Shown: positions 51,794 to 62,355, counted from the first letter of the stretch. The stretch: DNA of 64,000 bases from Prorocentrum cordatum (GCA_963575745.1 CAUYUJ010017904.1:446961-510960), one strand, 5' to 3'. Notes: generated from the sequence alone by a model not told the origin. Numbers and translations are program-made.

Positions 51794-53053
51794 GCCCTTC
51801 CATATTTGTCAGTTCGTACCATCGTTGCTTCGACGGTGCCCAGTCTTGACGTCTCGCGCATGTCCACCAACCCATCCGGGAGCGATGCCTCAGGGGGAGG
51901 TGCCTGGCTCACGAACGTGTAGGAACAAGCAGTGGAACAACGAGGGAGGGCAGCCGTCCAACTGCAGAGCTGGTGCAGCCTGAGCAGGAACCTGGGAGTC
52001 AGCAGTCGATGCCGTCGCAGGTCTTTTGATATCGGCGCCTCTGGTCAGCTTATTTCTCGGCCATCTTGGAACCTGATTCGGGTATCTTTGCGGACCTTTC
52101 GGGCTCTCTTGGGGACCTCTCGGGGCTCTCTTGGGGGCCCTGGGGGGCCCTCTTAGGGCAATCGTGAACGACATGTTCTTGATGCCAGTCCCTCCGCAGG
52201 AACCCAAAATGCGGCCGCTTCGGGCTATTTTGGCGTGCTCTTGGGGCGCTATTGCACGCTCTGGTCGGAGTATGTGGCCCCTCTTGGGACTCTCTTGGGC
52301 CACCTTGGAGCCATCTTGAGGCATCAAGAGCCCATCGGAAAGAAAAAACAGCAGACACCGGTCATCCTGAGGGCGCACCTCGAGGGGCACCGGGCGAGCT
52401 CCTCGAGGCAAAGCGAATGCTTCGGCGTCGCGGGGTTAGGCCCCCACGAAGGGCGGGCGTGATTGAACCCTGCCCGACTGGCAGTTGCAGTTGTCCTGCG
52501 AGGCTAGGCTGGGAGGGCACTGCTTCCCCGATCAATCGCCAAGTCGAGATCGGACCCCTGGCGAGCTCTCGGACCAGGGAAGCCCGCGCCACGGCAGCGG
52601 AGGCCGCGGCGGAGGCCAGAACGGCACGGGCAAAAAGGGCGCGGTCAGAAACAGCAGCACTTGCGGAGCCCACCCCGCAAATGCTGCCCACTCCCCTTGC
52701 GGCGCCATCGGCAAGCCGAGAGAACTGACAGTGGCAAGGAAGGCCGAGGGGGGAAACATGAGAGGAGTTGCCCTCCCGGGATCGCGAGCGCGGGAGCGGG
52801 TTCTTCGCGCCTCTAGCGCGCGGGCCGATGCCAGCGGAGTTGCCCTCGACCCTGCCTCGCGCGCGCGCGGGCGAGGCCCGCGTCGGCTCGAGCTCTTGCC
52901 TCCCCGCGAGGCATTGCCTGAATCCCCTCTGCGTCGTCGGGCCCCTCCGCGCCGCCGCCCCCCCCTTGCTGCGCCGGGCGCTCGAGCCCAGCGTGGCCCG
53001 GCAGCTCGACCTCGCGGCCGTGGCGGGGCGTCGGCGCGGCTCATTTCGGAAGC
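51794..53053. other. unassigned sequence with family Q repeats
   Basis: Family Q repeats at about 52,060-52,320. From 52,440 on, overlapping GC-rich frames on both strands with no domain. Confidence 0.35.
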
Positions 53054-53058
53054 TCGAA

Positions 53059-53248
53059 TCGGGGGAGCGTAAGACCCGGGTCTGCCAGGACTCGGGTTCG
53101 CCATCGTTTTTTGACGACCGCGCCTCGGATTTTGACGAGGAGGAGTTTCGTGGGATGTCTGCAGCGGGAGGCCTCGTCAAAATGCAGGTTCGGCCTCGTC
53201 ATTTTTTTGACGGCCTCGTCATTTTTTGCAGGTCTTACGTCTCCCCGA
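53059..53248. mobile_element. short TIR element of the TCGG/5-bp group, single copy (190 bp)
   Basis: TIRs TCGGGGGAGCGTAAGACC and the complement of TCGGGGAGACGTAAGACC. Perfect 5-bp target duplication TCGAA at 53,054-53,058 and 53,249-53,253. The interior has repeated CCTCGTCA/TGACGAGG blocks in both orientations. Confidence 0.82.
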
Positions 53249-53253
53249 TCGAA

Positions 53254-53781
53254 CAAGGGCGGCAGAGCCGCTGCGAACGCCGGCGGGGCAGGGCGCGCGT
53301 CGGCCTCGCAGGCGCGCTCGCCCAGGCGCGCCCGCGCGCGAGAGCTGCCCCCCGTCTCAGGAGCTCCGAAGTGGGGGGAGGAGCCTGCCAGCGCACGAGA
53401 CTGCGCCTGGGAGCCTGAGCGCGCGGGGGCCGGGAGCACGAGGGCGAGAGTGGACCCCGAGCCAGATGGCCCGGGGGCCTGGCGTGCCACCGCGATCGCG
53501 GGCCCCAGCGCGCCATGGCTAGTGCGCGGAATGAGGCGCTTCAAAGGCCCAAGGCGCGCGGGGCCGCAGAATTCGCCACGCGGCAGGTCCCGCGAGGACT
53601 GCTCTATCTTGAAAGGCGGCGCCGCGCCGACAGCGCGCCAGGTTAAGGCATTTGGGAGCGTTGCGGGCCGAGGAGAGGTGGTGACGGGGAGCAAAGACTC
53701 TCGCGCGGGTTCGTGTTTTGACCGCTCTGAGCGCTGCGCCTCGATTGACATCCTCAAGCTGCGCCATCCCGGAATGGGGAG
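53254..53781. other. unassigned GC-rich sequence
   Basis: Open frames on both strands; no recognisable domain. Confidence 0.3.
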
Positions 53782-54081
53782 ATGGTTCTTTGCGCCGCTT
53801 GCTACGCTTGCCCCCTCGGGCGCGTGCTGGAGCGGCCTTCCGCCAAGCGGGGCAAGGTCGCGGAGGCGTCCCGACTGCTTCCCTCGACGGGCCTCCTCGG
53901 ACGTTGGCTGGTCATCCCGCTTCGCGAGTCCGAGCTACTCTGGGTGGGCGACGAGGCCTTGGTCGTCGGCATCTGCGACGCGGGCACGGGCTCTGCGGCG
54001 AAGGGCGCCCCCCAGGGCAGGAAGCCGCAGCGTCTGATCGCGAACTTGACAGCCACCAACAGCCTCCGCACCGACTTTCCC
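53782..54081 (+). pseudogene. possible retroelement coding fragment, cut by a family C element
   Basis: A frame of about 100 codons with strong G/C third positions encodes ACYACPLGRVLERPSAKRG and GRKPQRLIANLTATNSLRTD, ending at Asp-Phe-Pro-Gly exactly where a family C element begins. The RLIANL...N arrangement resembles the start of reverse transcriptase domains (R-x-I-x-D/N-L-x3-N), but no catalytic motif is present and the downstream part is not recognisable after the insertion. Confidence 0.3.
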
Positions 54082-54331
54082 GGCCTCCTGGATGGGGTCG
54101 CGGAGTAGATGGGGTCTGTGGATCGCGCCGCATCGCTGGTGCATCGCCGATGCGGCTCGATGTGCAGCTCGATTTGCTTCACGTCGGCGTCGCCGACGCA
54201 TCGCCGACGTCGATGATGCATCGCCGGTGCATCGCCGATGCATCGCCGATGTATCGCCGTTGTATCGCTGATGCATCGGCGATGCGGCGCGATCTATCGA
54301 CCCCATCTACTCCGACCCCATCCAGGAGGCC
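54082..54331. mobile_element. TIR element, family C (250 bp)
   Basis: Left GGCCTCCTGGATGGGGTCGC, right ending CGACCCCATCCAGGAGGCC. The interior has the conserved core and a long run of GATGCATCGCCG repeats. It interrupts a coding-like fragment. Confidence 0.78.
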
Positions 54332-54660
54332 ATCTAGACTTGGAGTGCGACGTCGGCCATTTGACTTCCTGCGCGCAGTGGGGGTCCCTCGCTGCGCGTC
54401 CCCCGGCGAGCAGTGCGCACGGAGCTTCGGCGACCTGAAAAAAGGGGCCTGCTGTTTTTTGTGTCCAATCTCCCCCCCACGTCCTGGGCTCGGAGGGGGG
54501 AGGAGGGGGCAGGAGGGGCAGGGGAGGAGAGGGGGGAGAGGGAGGAAAGAGCGCGCGCGTGCGACGACGCCCATGCGGTACTGTCGCCACGCGGTCCCGG
54601 GATCGAGGAGGAGGAGGTTGGGCAGAGCACGGGGCAGTATCGACGGTATTCCCCATGTTT
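54332..54660. other. unassigned sequence
   Basis: GGGAGGAGG-rich at 54,490-54,545. No gene. Confidence 0.3.
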
Positions 54661-54815
54661 CAGGAGGGGAAAAAACACAGACACAATCAATCGTCGATTC
54701 CCAGGAACATATGGGAAAACATGGGAAGTGGGGGGGAAGACGAAAACCCAAGAAAATCAAATAATATATGGGGAATCCTGCTATTTGTTTGTGTCTATTT
54801 TTTTGTGTGTCCCAG
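54661..54815. repeat. TIR-like repeat, family J copy 3
   Basis: GGAGGGGAAAAAACACAGAC, AATCGTCGATTCCCAGG and GGGAATCCTG; the right end reads as a loose inverse of the left. Confidence 0.65.
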
Positions 54816-55063
54816 GGCTCCTTCAATGTTTGTCTGTTTGTCTCCTTTGGTCATACCTCTTCCCGCACGGCGGATTCTTGGCGCTTGACTTCTTGGTATG
54901 GTCCACCCCTTGCTCGGCCTGTGTACGACGGTACCCGATCATGTCCGCATCGCCGAGCAACCCGTGCAGGTCCGGGACCTCGAGGTGTTCCAGTGGTCTC
55001 GGTCCAGCGGCCTGGAGGACGCCGAGGACGAAGGCGCTGGCGCGCATTCGTTTGGGGGAGGCT

Positions 55064-55311
55064 CTTAGTGAGCCGTGGAAACGACAGGGCCGTTTTTTTA
55101 CCGGTTCCGTTTTGCCGTTTTTTTTTTTGCGGTTCCGACGCCGTTGTTTAACCGGGTCCGCCGCCATTTTTTGACCGGTTCCGGCTCCGGTTCCAATCCT
55201 GGAGCCGTTTTTTTGCCGTTTTTGGTCACTTTTTTTTGCCGTTTCCATGTTCAAAGGACATTTTTGGGGAAACGGTGAAAAAACGGCCCTGCCGTTTCCG
55301 GGGCCCACAAG
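55064..55311 (-). mobile_element. TIR element, family D copy 2, inverted (248 bp)
   Basis: Runs from CTTAGTGAGCCGTGGAAACG to the complement of CTTGTGGGCCCCGGAAACGG. Flanks GGGGAGGCT (55,055-55,063) and GGGGAGGCC (55,312-55,320) match at 8 of 9. Interior GGTTCC/AACGG blocks as in the other copies. Confidence 0.78.
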
Positions 55312-55324
55312 GGGGAGGCCGTGG

Positions 55325-55520
55325 GCGAAAAACGTATCCGTATCCGTGCCCCCCCGGAGCGGGCCTGTGTGCCGCGACGCCCGGGGATGCGCGGCGTTTT
55401 GATCGCGGATGCCCCCCCGCGCGGGACGTATTGGTGCGATCGCGTAGCCGCGGGGTCGCGCCCCAGAATCCAGAGTGCGAGGGCGCGGGCATGGATGTTT
55501 CTTGCCGCTCGTAAGTTGAG
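55325..55520. repeat. interspersed repeat, family L copy 2
   Basis: GGGCGAAAAACGTATCCG, GGATGCCCCCCCG and GCGATCGCGTAGCCGCGGG blocks match 23,340-23,560 in order. Confidence 0.5.
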
Positions 55521-56084
55521 GGGGAGGGGGTTAGAATCGGCCGGGTGGCTGAGGTGGCCCAGCATTGGTTGCGACCAGCAGAGCTTGGGGAGACAGACAG
55601 GGCCCCCCCCGTCGCCACGGTTGGACGCGGCTCGAACAGTTGGTCAGGTTCGACCCCAGGAGGGATCCGGGGACCGATTTCTTCGGGGCCCAATCAGCGC
55701 AGAGCCCCAGCCGCCTGGAAAAGGGGGAAGGTTTGGGGGTTGGTGGATTTGGGGGGTTTTCGTCGCTTCCTGGCTTTTTGCCCAGCTTCGCGATGCCTTC
55801 AGCTGCGCCTCGCCGAGAGCGTTCCAGGGTGTCCAGATCGTCCCGAGCGGCCGCCGGAAAGCCAGACGGCGAGGATGAGGGGGATGCAAAGGAGCAGGAG
55901 GTGGAAATCAGGAGGGAGGCCGAGGGGAAAGGGCAGGATAAGGCTCAAGATGAAGGCAGCAGGATAAGACCAGGAGGAAGTGGGGGAGGAAGCTTGGGAG
56001 AAGGGGCCACGGGGGTTCGGGTTCCGCGCAGGTTGGACCGTCTCCGGAGGGGGTATGTCAGCAAGGGACTGGGCCGTGGTGACC
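55521..56084. other. unassigned sequence
   Basis: A family M-like block (GGATCCGGGGACCGATTTC) at about 55,663-55,682. A Glu/Lys-rich plus-strand frame at 55,850-55,975 is purine-driven. No gene. Confidence 0.3.
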
Positions 56085-56290
56085 ACGGTGGCACCGCGCG
56101 GTGAGTCCTGGGGGAGGAGTCGGGGCCCCCGCGTCGTTCCGGTGTCGGGGGGGCCGAGGCGCCCTCCGAGGGCGTCTCGGGCACGACCCGTGGCCGCCAG
56201 AGAGCCCCAGGGCCGCGCGGCGACGGCGCGTGGGGCCTCTTTGTGATGCCGAGGTCGCCGCGCGGTGCGTCGCCACGCGGCCCTGGGACT
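56085..56290. repeat. interspersed repeat, family H copy 3
   Basis: GGTGACCACGGTGG, CACCGCGCGGTGAG, GAGGTCGCCGCGCGGTGCG and CGCCACGCGG blocks, alternately inverted. Confidence 0.5.
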
Positions 56291-56424
56291 CCGGGCTCGG
56301 CTGGGGCTTTGTCGTGGCGGCAGGGGCTCTGGGGGCTTGGTTTTTGGCAGGGGCTCTGTCGCGGCGGCTGTCGATAGTTTTTGTCGGCCCCTCGGGCCCG
56401 CTCTCGGGCCACGGGTCCCCTGGA

Positions 56425-56775
56425 GGTTCGAGCGGGGGATGGACAGCCGCGTCGAATGGAACCAAGGAGGGCTCCGGCTTTGTGGGCCCCGGGAACGGCA
56501 GGACCGTTTTTGTCAACCGTTTCCCCAAAAATGTCCCTTGAAAATGGGAACGGCAAAAAAACAGCGACCGGAAACGGCAAAAGAAACAGCTCCAGGATTG
56601 GAACCGGAGCCGGATCCGGTCAAACAAACGGCGACGGAACAGGTAAAAAAACGGCGTCGGAACCGGCAAACAAAAACGGCAAAACGGAACCGGTAAACAA
56701 AACGGCCCTGTCGTTTCCAGGGCACTAAGGGGTCCGGGGACCGATTCTGACCGACATTCGTCGGCGCGCTCAGGG
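56425..56775. repeat. family M repeat copy 3, split by family D
   Basis: The left part to 56,477 and right part from 56,730 together align with the uninterrupted copy at 48,062-48,160. Confidence 0.6.
56478..56729 (+). mobile_element. TIR element, family D copy 3 (252 bp)
   Basis: CTTTGTGGGCCCCGGGAACG to the complement of CTTAGTGCCCTGGAAACGAC. Flanks GGCTCCGG (56,470-56,477) and GGGTCCGG (56,730-56,737) match at 7 of 8. Inserted in a family M repeat with an empty counterpart at 48.1 kb. Confidence 0.85.
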
Positions 56776-56784
56776 GGGGAGGTG

Positions 56785-56965
56785 AGAAGGAGAAGGCTTG
56801 CCTAGGCGGCGGCGTGGCTTCTCAGAGGCCCTCCGGCAGTCTGAGAGGTGTGATGCGTCTCGGGGGAAGGCTTAGAACACTGCTCAGAGGGCTGGGGACT
56901 TCCGAGCCTCCTGAGGAGGCCCGCGCCTTCTCCCTTCCCCCCGGGCTCGCTGCCGAAGTAGGTCG
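56785..56965. repeat. interspersed repeat, family I copy 4
   Basis: GGCTTCTCAGAGGC, TCTGAGAGG and GGACTTCCGAGCC blocks in the family order. Confidence 0.5.
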
Positions 56966-57070
56966 ACCCTGCCAGATCAACGGTACCCTCGCGACCTGTG
57001 CTTCGCGACCCATACCTTCAACATTCCTGTGGCAATGGGGCCCTCGGACGGGTCTTGTGTCCTCTCGCGT
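56966..57070. repeat. interspersed repeat, family O copy 1
   Basis: CCTGCCAGATCAACGGTACC, TTCGCGACCCATACCTTCAA and GGGTCTTGTGTCC; about 105 bp shared with 60,575-60,680. Confidence 0.65.
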
Positions 57071-57902
57071 GTCCCCTCCACTGAGCCCCGACTGTGCACA
57101 ACAAGTCTGCGACAGCTTACGAAGGTCCACTCGGCGCTGGGGTAGCGGACACCCCCGCTGGGGTTCACCTGGCCGCAGGTGCCTTTCACATGTTAAGCCC
57201 CAGCCGATTTTTCAGAAGTCTGACCTGCTGGGGTAGGATTAACATGTGGATGCCCATCTGACATGGCCCATGGGTCCCAACATGGTGCATACATTATTTT
57301 TGCGCAACTCAAGACATCGGGACGGGGGCGTCGATATGTCCACCCCAAATTGCCGGACCGAGGCGACCGATCAGGCTGCAGCGACTGTTTGTACACGTTG
57401 GACAGCATTGCCTCGTGAAAGGTGCGGCGCCACAGCAGATTGAATGCACGGGACGCGTGGACCACGGGGCCGAACGACACGTTTCGCGTGGGTTCATGCC
57501 CGCGTAGCAGGTGCCCAAGCCCTCAGCTCGCGGGGTGTGGCACCGACCGTCGTCCGCTTGCACTGGTCTGCAAGATGTGCTCCAGTCGTGGACGAACACG
57601 AGCCACGCAGTTGACAGAAGATGTACAGATGTAGGCGCCCATCTCGAGAACCACCTGCAACGTAGAGTTTGGGGACCACAGCCAAAAGATGTGGCGACTG
57701 GATGGTAAGCACGCCACGCACCAGAGTCACTGAACACCCCGGTCCTGGACCAACTCATGGGCTACGCAGTGGGGAGAAGGCACGACACATCGAAAAGATC
57801 GGGCGAGGAGGAGAGGCTGGGCGGTGGACACCCTCTAGTCTCGTAGGGGCAAGTGCTCCGTGCGGGCCACAGATGCCCACGTGCTCGACTACTGAAGGTC
57901 TA
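57071..57902. other. unassigned, with a small hairpin
   Basis: CACATGTTAAGCCCCAGC at about 57,187 can pair with GCTGGGGTAGGATTAACATG at about 57,227 after a bulge. Otherwise overlapping frames on both strands with no domain. Confidence 0.35.
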
Positions 57903-58126
57903 GGCCTCCTAGACGGGGTCGGAGTAGATGGGGTCGTAGGGGCGCGCCGCACCGCCGATGCATCGCCGATGCGGCTCGATGTGGAGCCCGATTTGCTTCA
58001 CGTCGGCGTCGCCGATTCATCGCTGGCGTCGACGATGCATCGCTGGTGCATCCCCGATGCCTCGCCGATGCAGCGTCGATGCAGCGTCGATGCGACCCCA
58101 TCTGCTCGGACCCCATCGAGGAGGCC
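57903..58126. mobile_element. TIR element, family C (224 bp)
   Basis: Left GGCCTCCTAGACGGGGTCGG, right CGGACCCCATCGAGGAGGCC, with GATGCATCGCCGATGCGGCT and core between. Confidence 0.78.
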
Positions 58127-58802
58127 TCCCGCAGGGGGGGGAGCGCGACGCGCGCTCTGGTGGCAGCCGGGTGCACGGAGTGCAGGCCGACCCCCCCGGC
58201 GAGCATGCGCATCGGCACGGGTTTATCTCCCATGCTCATCATCTCTGCCGCCTGGGCAGGGTGGATGGCAACCAGAGTTGTGTGGTCCTTCATGGGGGAA
58301 GATCCCACACGTCCTGGCGGTTTGGGGATCTCCTCGGACTCGGTCGACGCCAGGACGGCATCCGGATGACTTCATTGACGAAAGCGTGCAGAGGGGTGTT
58401 CGACATCTGGACGAAGGCACGCTGATGATAGGGCCGCGGAAGTCCACAGAGGCTGCCATGGAGGCTCACCCTTACAGTCGGTTCGCTGAATAAGGAGCCC
58501 TTTTTTGTTCTTGTGGAGGGGCTCAGTGTTCCTTAGTTGCTTTGTAGATGTTCTTGGCTTTGTAGGTTTTCTCGGGTGTTCCGTGGGTTTTGTGTGGAAG
58601 ATCGAAGTGTAACTGATTAGAAACAAGGGGCTTCGTTCCTGATGTAAGATTCCTTATGACAGCGTTTTGACCGTGCGTAGCCTGAACGGCACCCGAGGCT
58701 GGCAGCAGCCTCGCTCCAGCTCTGTCCACATGGCGAGCCAATCTCCGCAGACGCGCGGCCCTCGTGGGTCGGCCACGGCCCCTTGACAACCAACCAAGCA
58801 GA
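58127..58802. other. unassigned sequence
   Basis: A plus-strand frame ending at 58,493 (DDFIDESVQRGVRHLDEGTL) looks mildly exon-like; no acceptor or domain recognised. Lower-GC, TTG-rich stretch at 58,500-58,620. Confidence 0.25.
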
Positions 58803-59722
58803 GCGAGGAGGAGGAGGAGGAGGAGGAGGAGGAGGAGGAGAGGAGGAGGAGGAGGAGGGGAGGAGGGAGGAGAGGAGGAGGAGGAGGAGGAGGAGGGGAG
58901 GAGGAGGAGGAGGAGGAGGAGGAGGAGAGAGGAGAAGGAGGAGGAGGAGAGGAGGAGGAGGAGGAGGAGGAGGAGGAGGAGGAGGAGAGGAGGAGGAGGA
59001 GGAGGCAGGAGGAGGAGGAGGAGGAGGGAGGAGGAGGAGGAGGAGGAGGAGGAGGAGGAGGAGGAGGAGGAGGAGGAGGGGAGGAGGAGGAGGAGGAGGA
59101 GGAGGAGGAGGAGGAGGAGGAGGAGGAGGAGGAGGAGGAGGAGAGAGCGAGGAGGAGGAGGAGGAGGAGGAGGAGGAGGAGGAGGAGGAGGAAGTGAGGA
59201 GGAGGAGGAGGAGGAGGAGGAGGAGGAGGAGGAGGAGGCGGAGGAGGAGGAGGAGGAGGAGGAGGCGGAGGAGGAGGAGGAGGAGGAGGAGGAGGAGGAG
59301 GAGGAGGAGGAGGAGGAGGAGGAGGAGGAGGAGGAGGAGGGAGGAGGAGGAGGAGGAGGAGGAGGAGGAGGAGGAGGAGAGGAGGAGGAGGAGGAGGAGG
59401 AGGAGGAGGAGGAGAGAGGAGGAGGAGGAGGAGGAGGAGGAGGAGGAGGAGAGAGGTAGGGAGGAGGAGGAGGAGGAGGAGGAGGAGGAGGAGGAGGAGG
59501 AGGAGGAGGAGGAGGAGGAGGAGGAGGAGGAGGAGGAGGAGGAGGAGAGGAGGAGGCAGGAGGAGGAGGAGGAGGAGGAGGAGGAGGAGGAGGAGGAGGA
59601 GGAGGAGGAGGAGGAGGAGGAGGAGAGGAGGAGGAGGAGGAGGAGGAGGAGGAGGGAGGAGGAGGAGGAGGAGGAGGAGGAGGAGGAGGAGGAGGAGGGG
59701 GAGGAGGAGGAGGAGCAGGAAG
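58803..59722. repeat. (GGA)n array, about 920 bp
   Basis: The longest GGA array in the window, with rare single-base losses that shift its phase. Confidence 0.97.
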
Positions 59723-60344
59723 AGGTGAACAAGGGGGGAAAGGGGGGTACCAGACGGGTGCGGATGGGCAGAACGAAGAGGGGAGAATGGGCGGACGAGG
59801 GGAGGATGGGCGGGGCAGGAGGAGGAGGAGGAGAAGCAGGAGGAGGAGGAAGCAGGAGGGGCAGAGGACAGGAGGAGGAGGAAGAGAGGGGAGCACGAGG
59901 TCGAGCGGGCATCTCCGCCGCGCCCTGCGCCCGGCAGGCGTGGAGACGGACTCCTCAGATTCCTGTTGAATGGCTACTGACTGGGGCTCGGCGCCCGCGC
60001 GCCCTGGTCCGCGAAACGCGGGCGGCGGGGTGCCGCAGGTCGACGAAAAGCCAGAAGAGGACGGGAAGGGGGAGCAGGACTCCAGTCTCGGTGAAACGAC
60101 AGAGGCCCTGACCCGAGCGGGACACGACTGCAGAGACATAAACTCTTGGAGATCCTCGGGTTTTTTTTTGGATTGGTGCTGAAGCCCCCATGGCGGCGCC
60201 TCCAGCGCCGCCCCTGGCGCGCCCCGCGCGTCAGGGAAGGGGGGGTCGGCGCAGATCCAAGGAACCCGCGCGCACCTCCAACAGTTTACGCGTTTGGAGT
60301 TGTTCCTTCCTTTACTGGCGGCCTCGAGCCTGGCCCACACAGCC
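59723..60344. other. unassigned sequence
   Basis: Purine-rich flank of the array, then mixed sequence; no gene. Confidence 0.3.
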
Positions 60345-60545
60345 GCACGCACGCACGCACGAACGCACACCACGCACGCACACCACGCACGCACGTACGC
60401 ACCACACACATACACTCACACACACACACACACACACACACGCACAAACACACACACAGACACACATACACACACACGCACACGCACACGCACACGCACA
60501 CACACACAACATGCATACACACACTCATACTCACACTCACCCAGC
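60345..60545. repeat. (CA/CG)n microsatellite
   Basis: GCACGCAC then CACACA repeats, similar to 34,745-34,985. Confidence 0.95.
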
Positions 60546-60574
60546 TGGCGACAGTCAGCCCTGAGTGGCAGGTC

Positions 60575-60680
60575 GCCCCTGCCACATCGAGAGTACTCTT
60601 GCGTCCTGTTGTTCGCGACCCGTGCATCCAATATTCATATGGCAGTGTGGCCTCCGGAGGGGTCTTGTGTCTTGTGTCCT
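60575..60680. repeat. interspersed repeat, family O copy 2
   Basis: CCTGCCACATCGAGAGTACT, TTCGCGACCCGTGCATCCAA and GGGTCTTGTGTC. Confidence 0.65.
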
Positions 60681-61054
60681 TCAGAGCGTGAATTACCTAC
60701 CCCGCTTTCGCTTCCAGGCAAAACCAAGTCATACCATACGCCTCCTCGTCAAGCGGCCTGACCAGTACATGCCGTAGTTTGGCATCGCTTGGTATCTCTT
60801 GGAAGCGAGGTTGGTCAAAAGCGAGGTCTCCTCTCGCGTATCCTGTCCAATCACGTCCGGCTGTAGGAGATCTGCGGGTTTTGCTTGTCTGCGCGAGCGA
60901 AAGCCTCGGAGCCCTCTGGAGGGCGACTCCTGTGGCTTTCCCCTCCCGGGGTGCCCTGCCCAGGCCAAGGCGGGACACTCGAGGGGGCCGAACGGTTATT
61001 CGTTGTTCCCAGGTGCGTGGCTGCAGTGAGATCCGTGGTGAGGATTCTGCTTGC
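60681..61054. other. unassigned sequence
   Basis: Nothing supportable. Confidence 0.3.
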
Positions 61055-61185
61055 TGCGTTGTTGCGTTGTTGTTGTTGTGGTTGCTGTTGTTTTTGTTGA
61101 TGTTGTTGTTGCTGTTGCTGTTGTTGTTGTTATTGATATTGTTGTTATTGATGTTGTTGTTGTTGTTGAACATTATTTATTCTAA
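61055..61185. repeat. (TTG)n array
   Basis: TTG with CTG/ATT interruptions. Confidence 0.9.
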
Positions 61186-61784
61186 AGAATAATTATTGTT
61201 GGGCCCCCTGGTGCGCGCCCCCCCTGCGCCGCCTAGGCCGCAGCTACATTTTCATCATTTTCGTGAGGAAGCCTCAGAAAAGAGGGTGTGTACAGGATCC
61301 GGTTGTTTTGTTGTAATCCGCTTTCCCTTGCAAAAAACAATAGAAAATGACATTTCTTGTTCTAATATAATCAAATTTCAAGAATCCCTTGCAAAAAATA
61401 AGGTAAAGTGGACATTCGCGCGCGCAAGACGAAATCCTTCCAAAACCTTAGTGTTCGCAGCGATTTTAACATAAAAACATCAAAAAAACAATGGTTTTTC
61501 AACAAAAAATTGTCAAAATCTCATCCCGCGCGCTCTTGCGGATTCGTAGGAAACCCAACACTTTTTAAACATTTCTGTCAAACGGGCTTTTGCGAGCAAC
61601 TTTTTCGAACTTCTGCGACAACGGTTGCGCACCTGCCAGGGCCATCATCCCTGTCAAATAATACCATGCGGGACACATTCGTTTTTTCTTCGCGCGCGCA
61701 CGCCGAAATCTCCAAAAACCATTGGGCTTCTTAAGAATTTTAGCACCGCGCATCATAAAATCACACGAATCGCACCGTAGGTCC
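61186..61784. other. unassigned AT-rich island
   Basis: Distinctly AT-rich for this window. TTCGCGCGCGCAAGACGAAA at about 61,415 and TTCGCGCGCGCACGCCGAAA at about 61,688 are direct near-repeats about 273 bp apart, each followed by an ATCC...CCAAAA block, so the island contains a duplicated segment. No coding signal. Confidence 0.4.
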
Positions 61785-61875
61785 TCGGACAATCATCGGG
61801 ACAACGATCGGGACAACCACAACCATCAGGACAACCATCGGGACAACCATCGAGACAACCATCGGGACAACCATA
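61785..61875. repeat. 12-bp tandem repeat
   Basis: Unit GGGACAACCATC, about seven copies with substitutions. Confidence 0.85.
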
Positions 61876-62011
61876 TCCTCTCTCTCTTGTGTATTCCCAC
61901 ATCCCTCAGGAATTGGCCCTAAAGATGTGATCAACTATCTTGTGAGTACGTATCATGTGTATCATGTGTATCATGTACCATATGCATCATATGCAACAGA
62001 TGTTCTGTGGA

Positions 62012-62096
62012 AGGCTTAACAACTTCTGTGGGTTAACAAGGCTTAACAACTTCTGTGGGTGTACGAACGTAGGCTTAACAACTTCTGTGGGTGTGT
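62012..62096. repeat. three copies of a 21-bp unit
   Basis: GGCTTAACAACTTCTGTGGGT occurs three times with variable spacers. Confidence 0.85.
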
Positions 62097-62300
62097 ACTC
62101 CACGCCAGTGTAGTAGCCACGGTCGTCCGCAGGCCACGAAGTGAAGTGTCCGAACGTCATAGGGCGGGAAGCTGGGTGTGGGTGGTGGCGAAGAGTCGTG
62201 TGGATATTTGGTAGAGCTTGCACTGCCCCCCCACAAAGTGGGGGTATTGGCTGGCGTCGCATGAAAACCCTGGCACTGGTGAGAACACTGAGCGTTCGGG
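62097..62300. other. unassigned sequence
   Basis: No repeat or gene supportable. Confidence 0.3.
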
Positions 62301-62352
62301 TAAAGTGATTGTTGTTGTTGTTGTTGGTGGTGTTTGTTGTTGTTTGTTGTAG
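62300..62352. repeat. (TTG)n array
   Basis: Short TTG array directly before the 11-bp satellite. Confidence 0.9.
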
Positions 62353-62355
62353 TCT

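Noticed and set aside
52440-53757. Long GC-rich frames on both strands
   Set aside because: Overlapping frames at this GC content are expected, no motif is recognisable, and a TIR element interrupts the interval.
58523-60415. 630-codon minus-strand frame rich in Pro/Ser/Leu
   Set aside because: It reads through the 920-bp GGA array on the CTC strand; the flanking parts have no recognisable domain.
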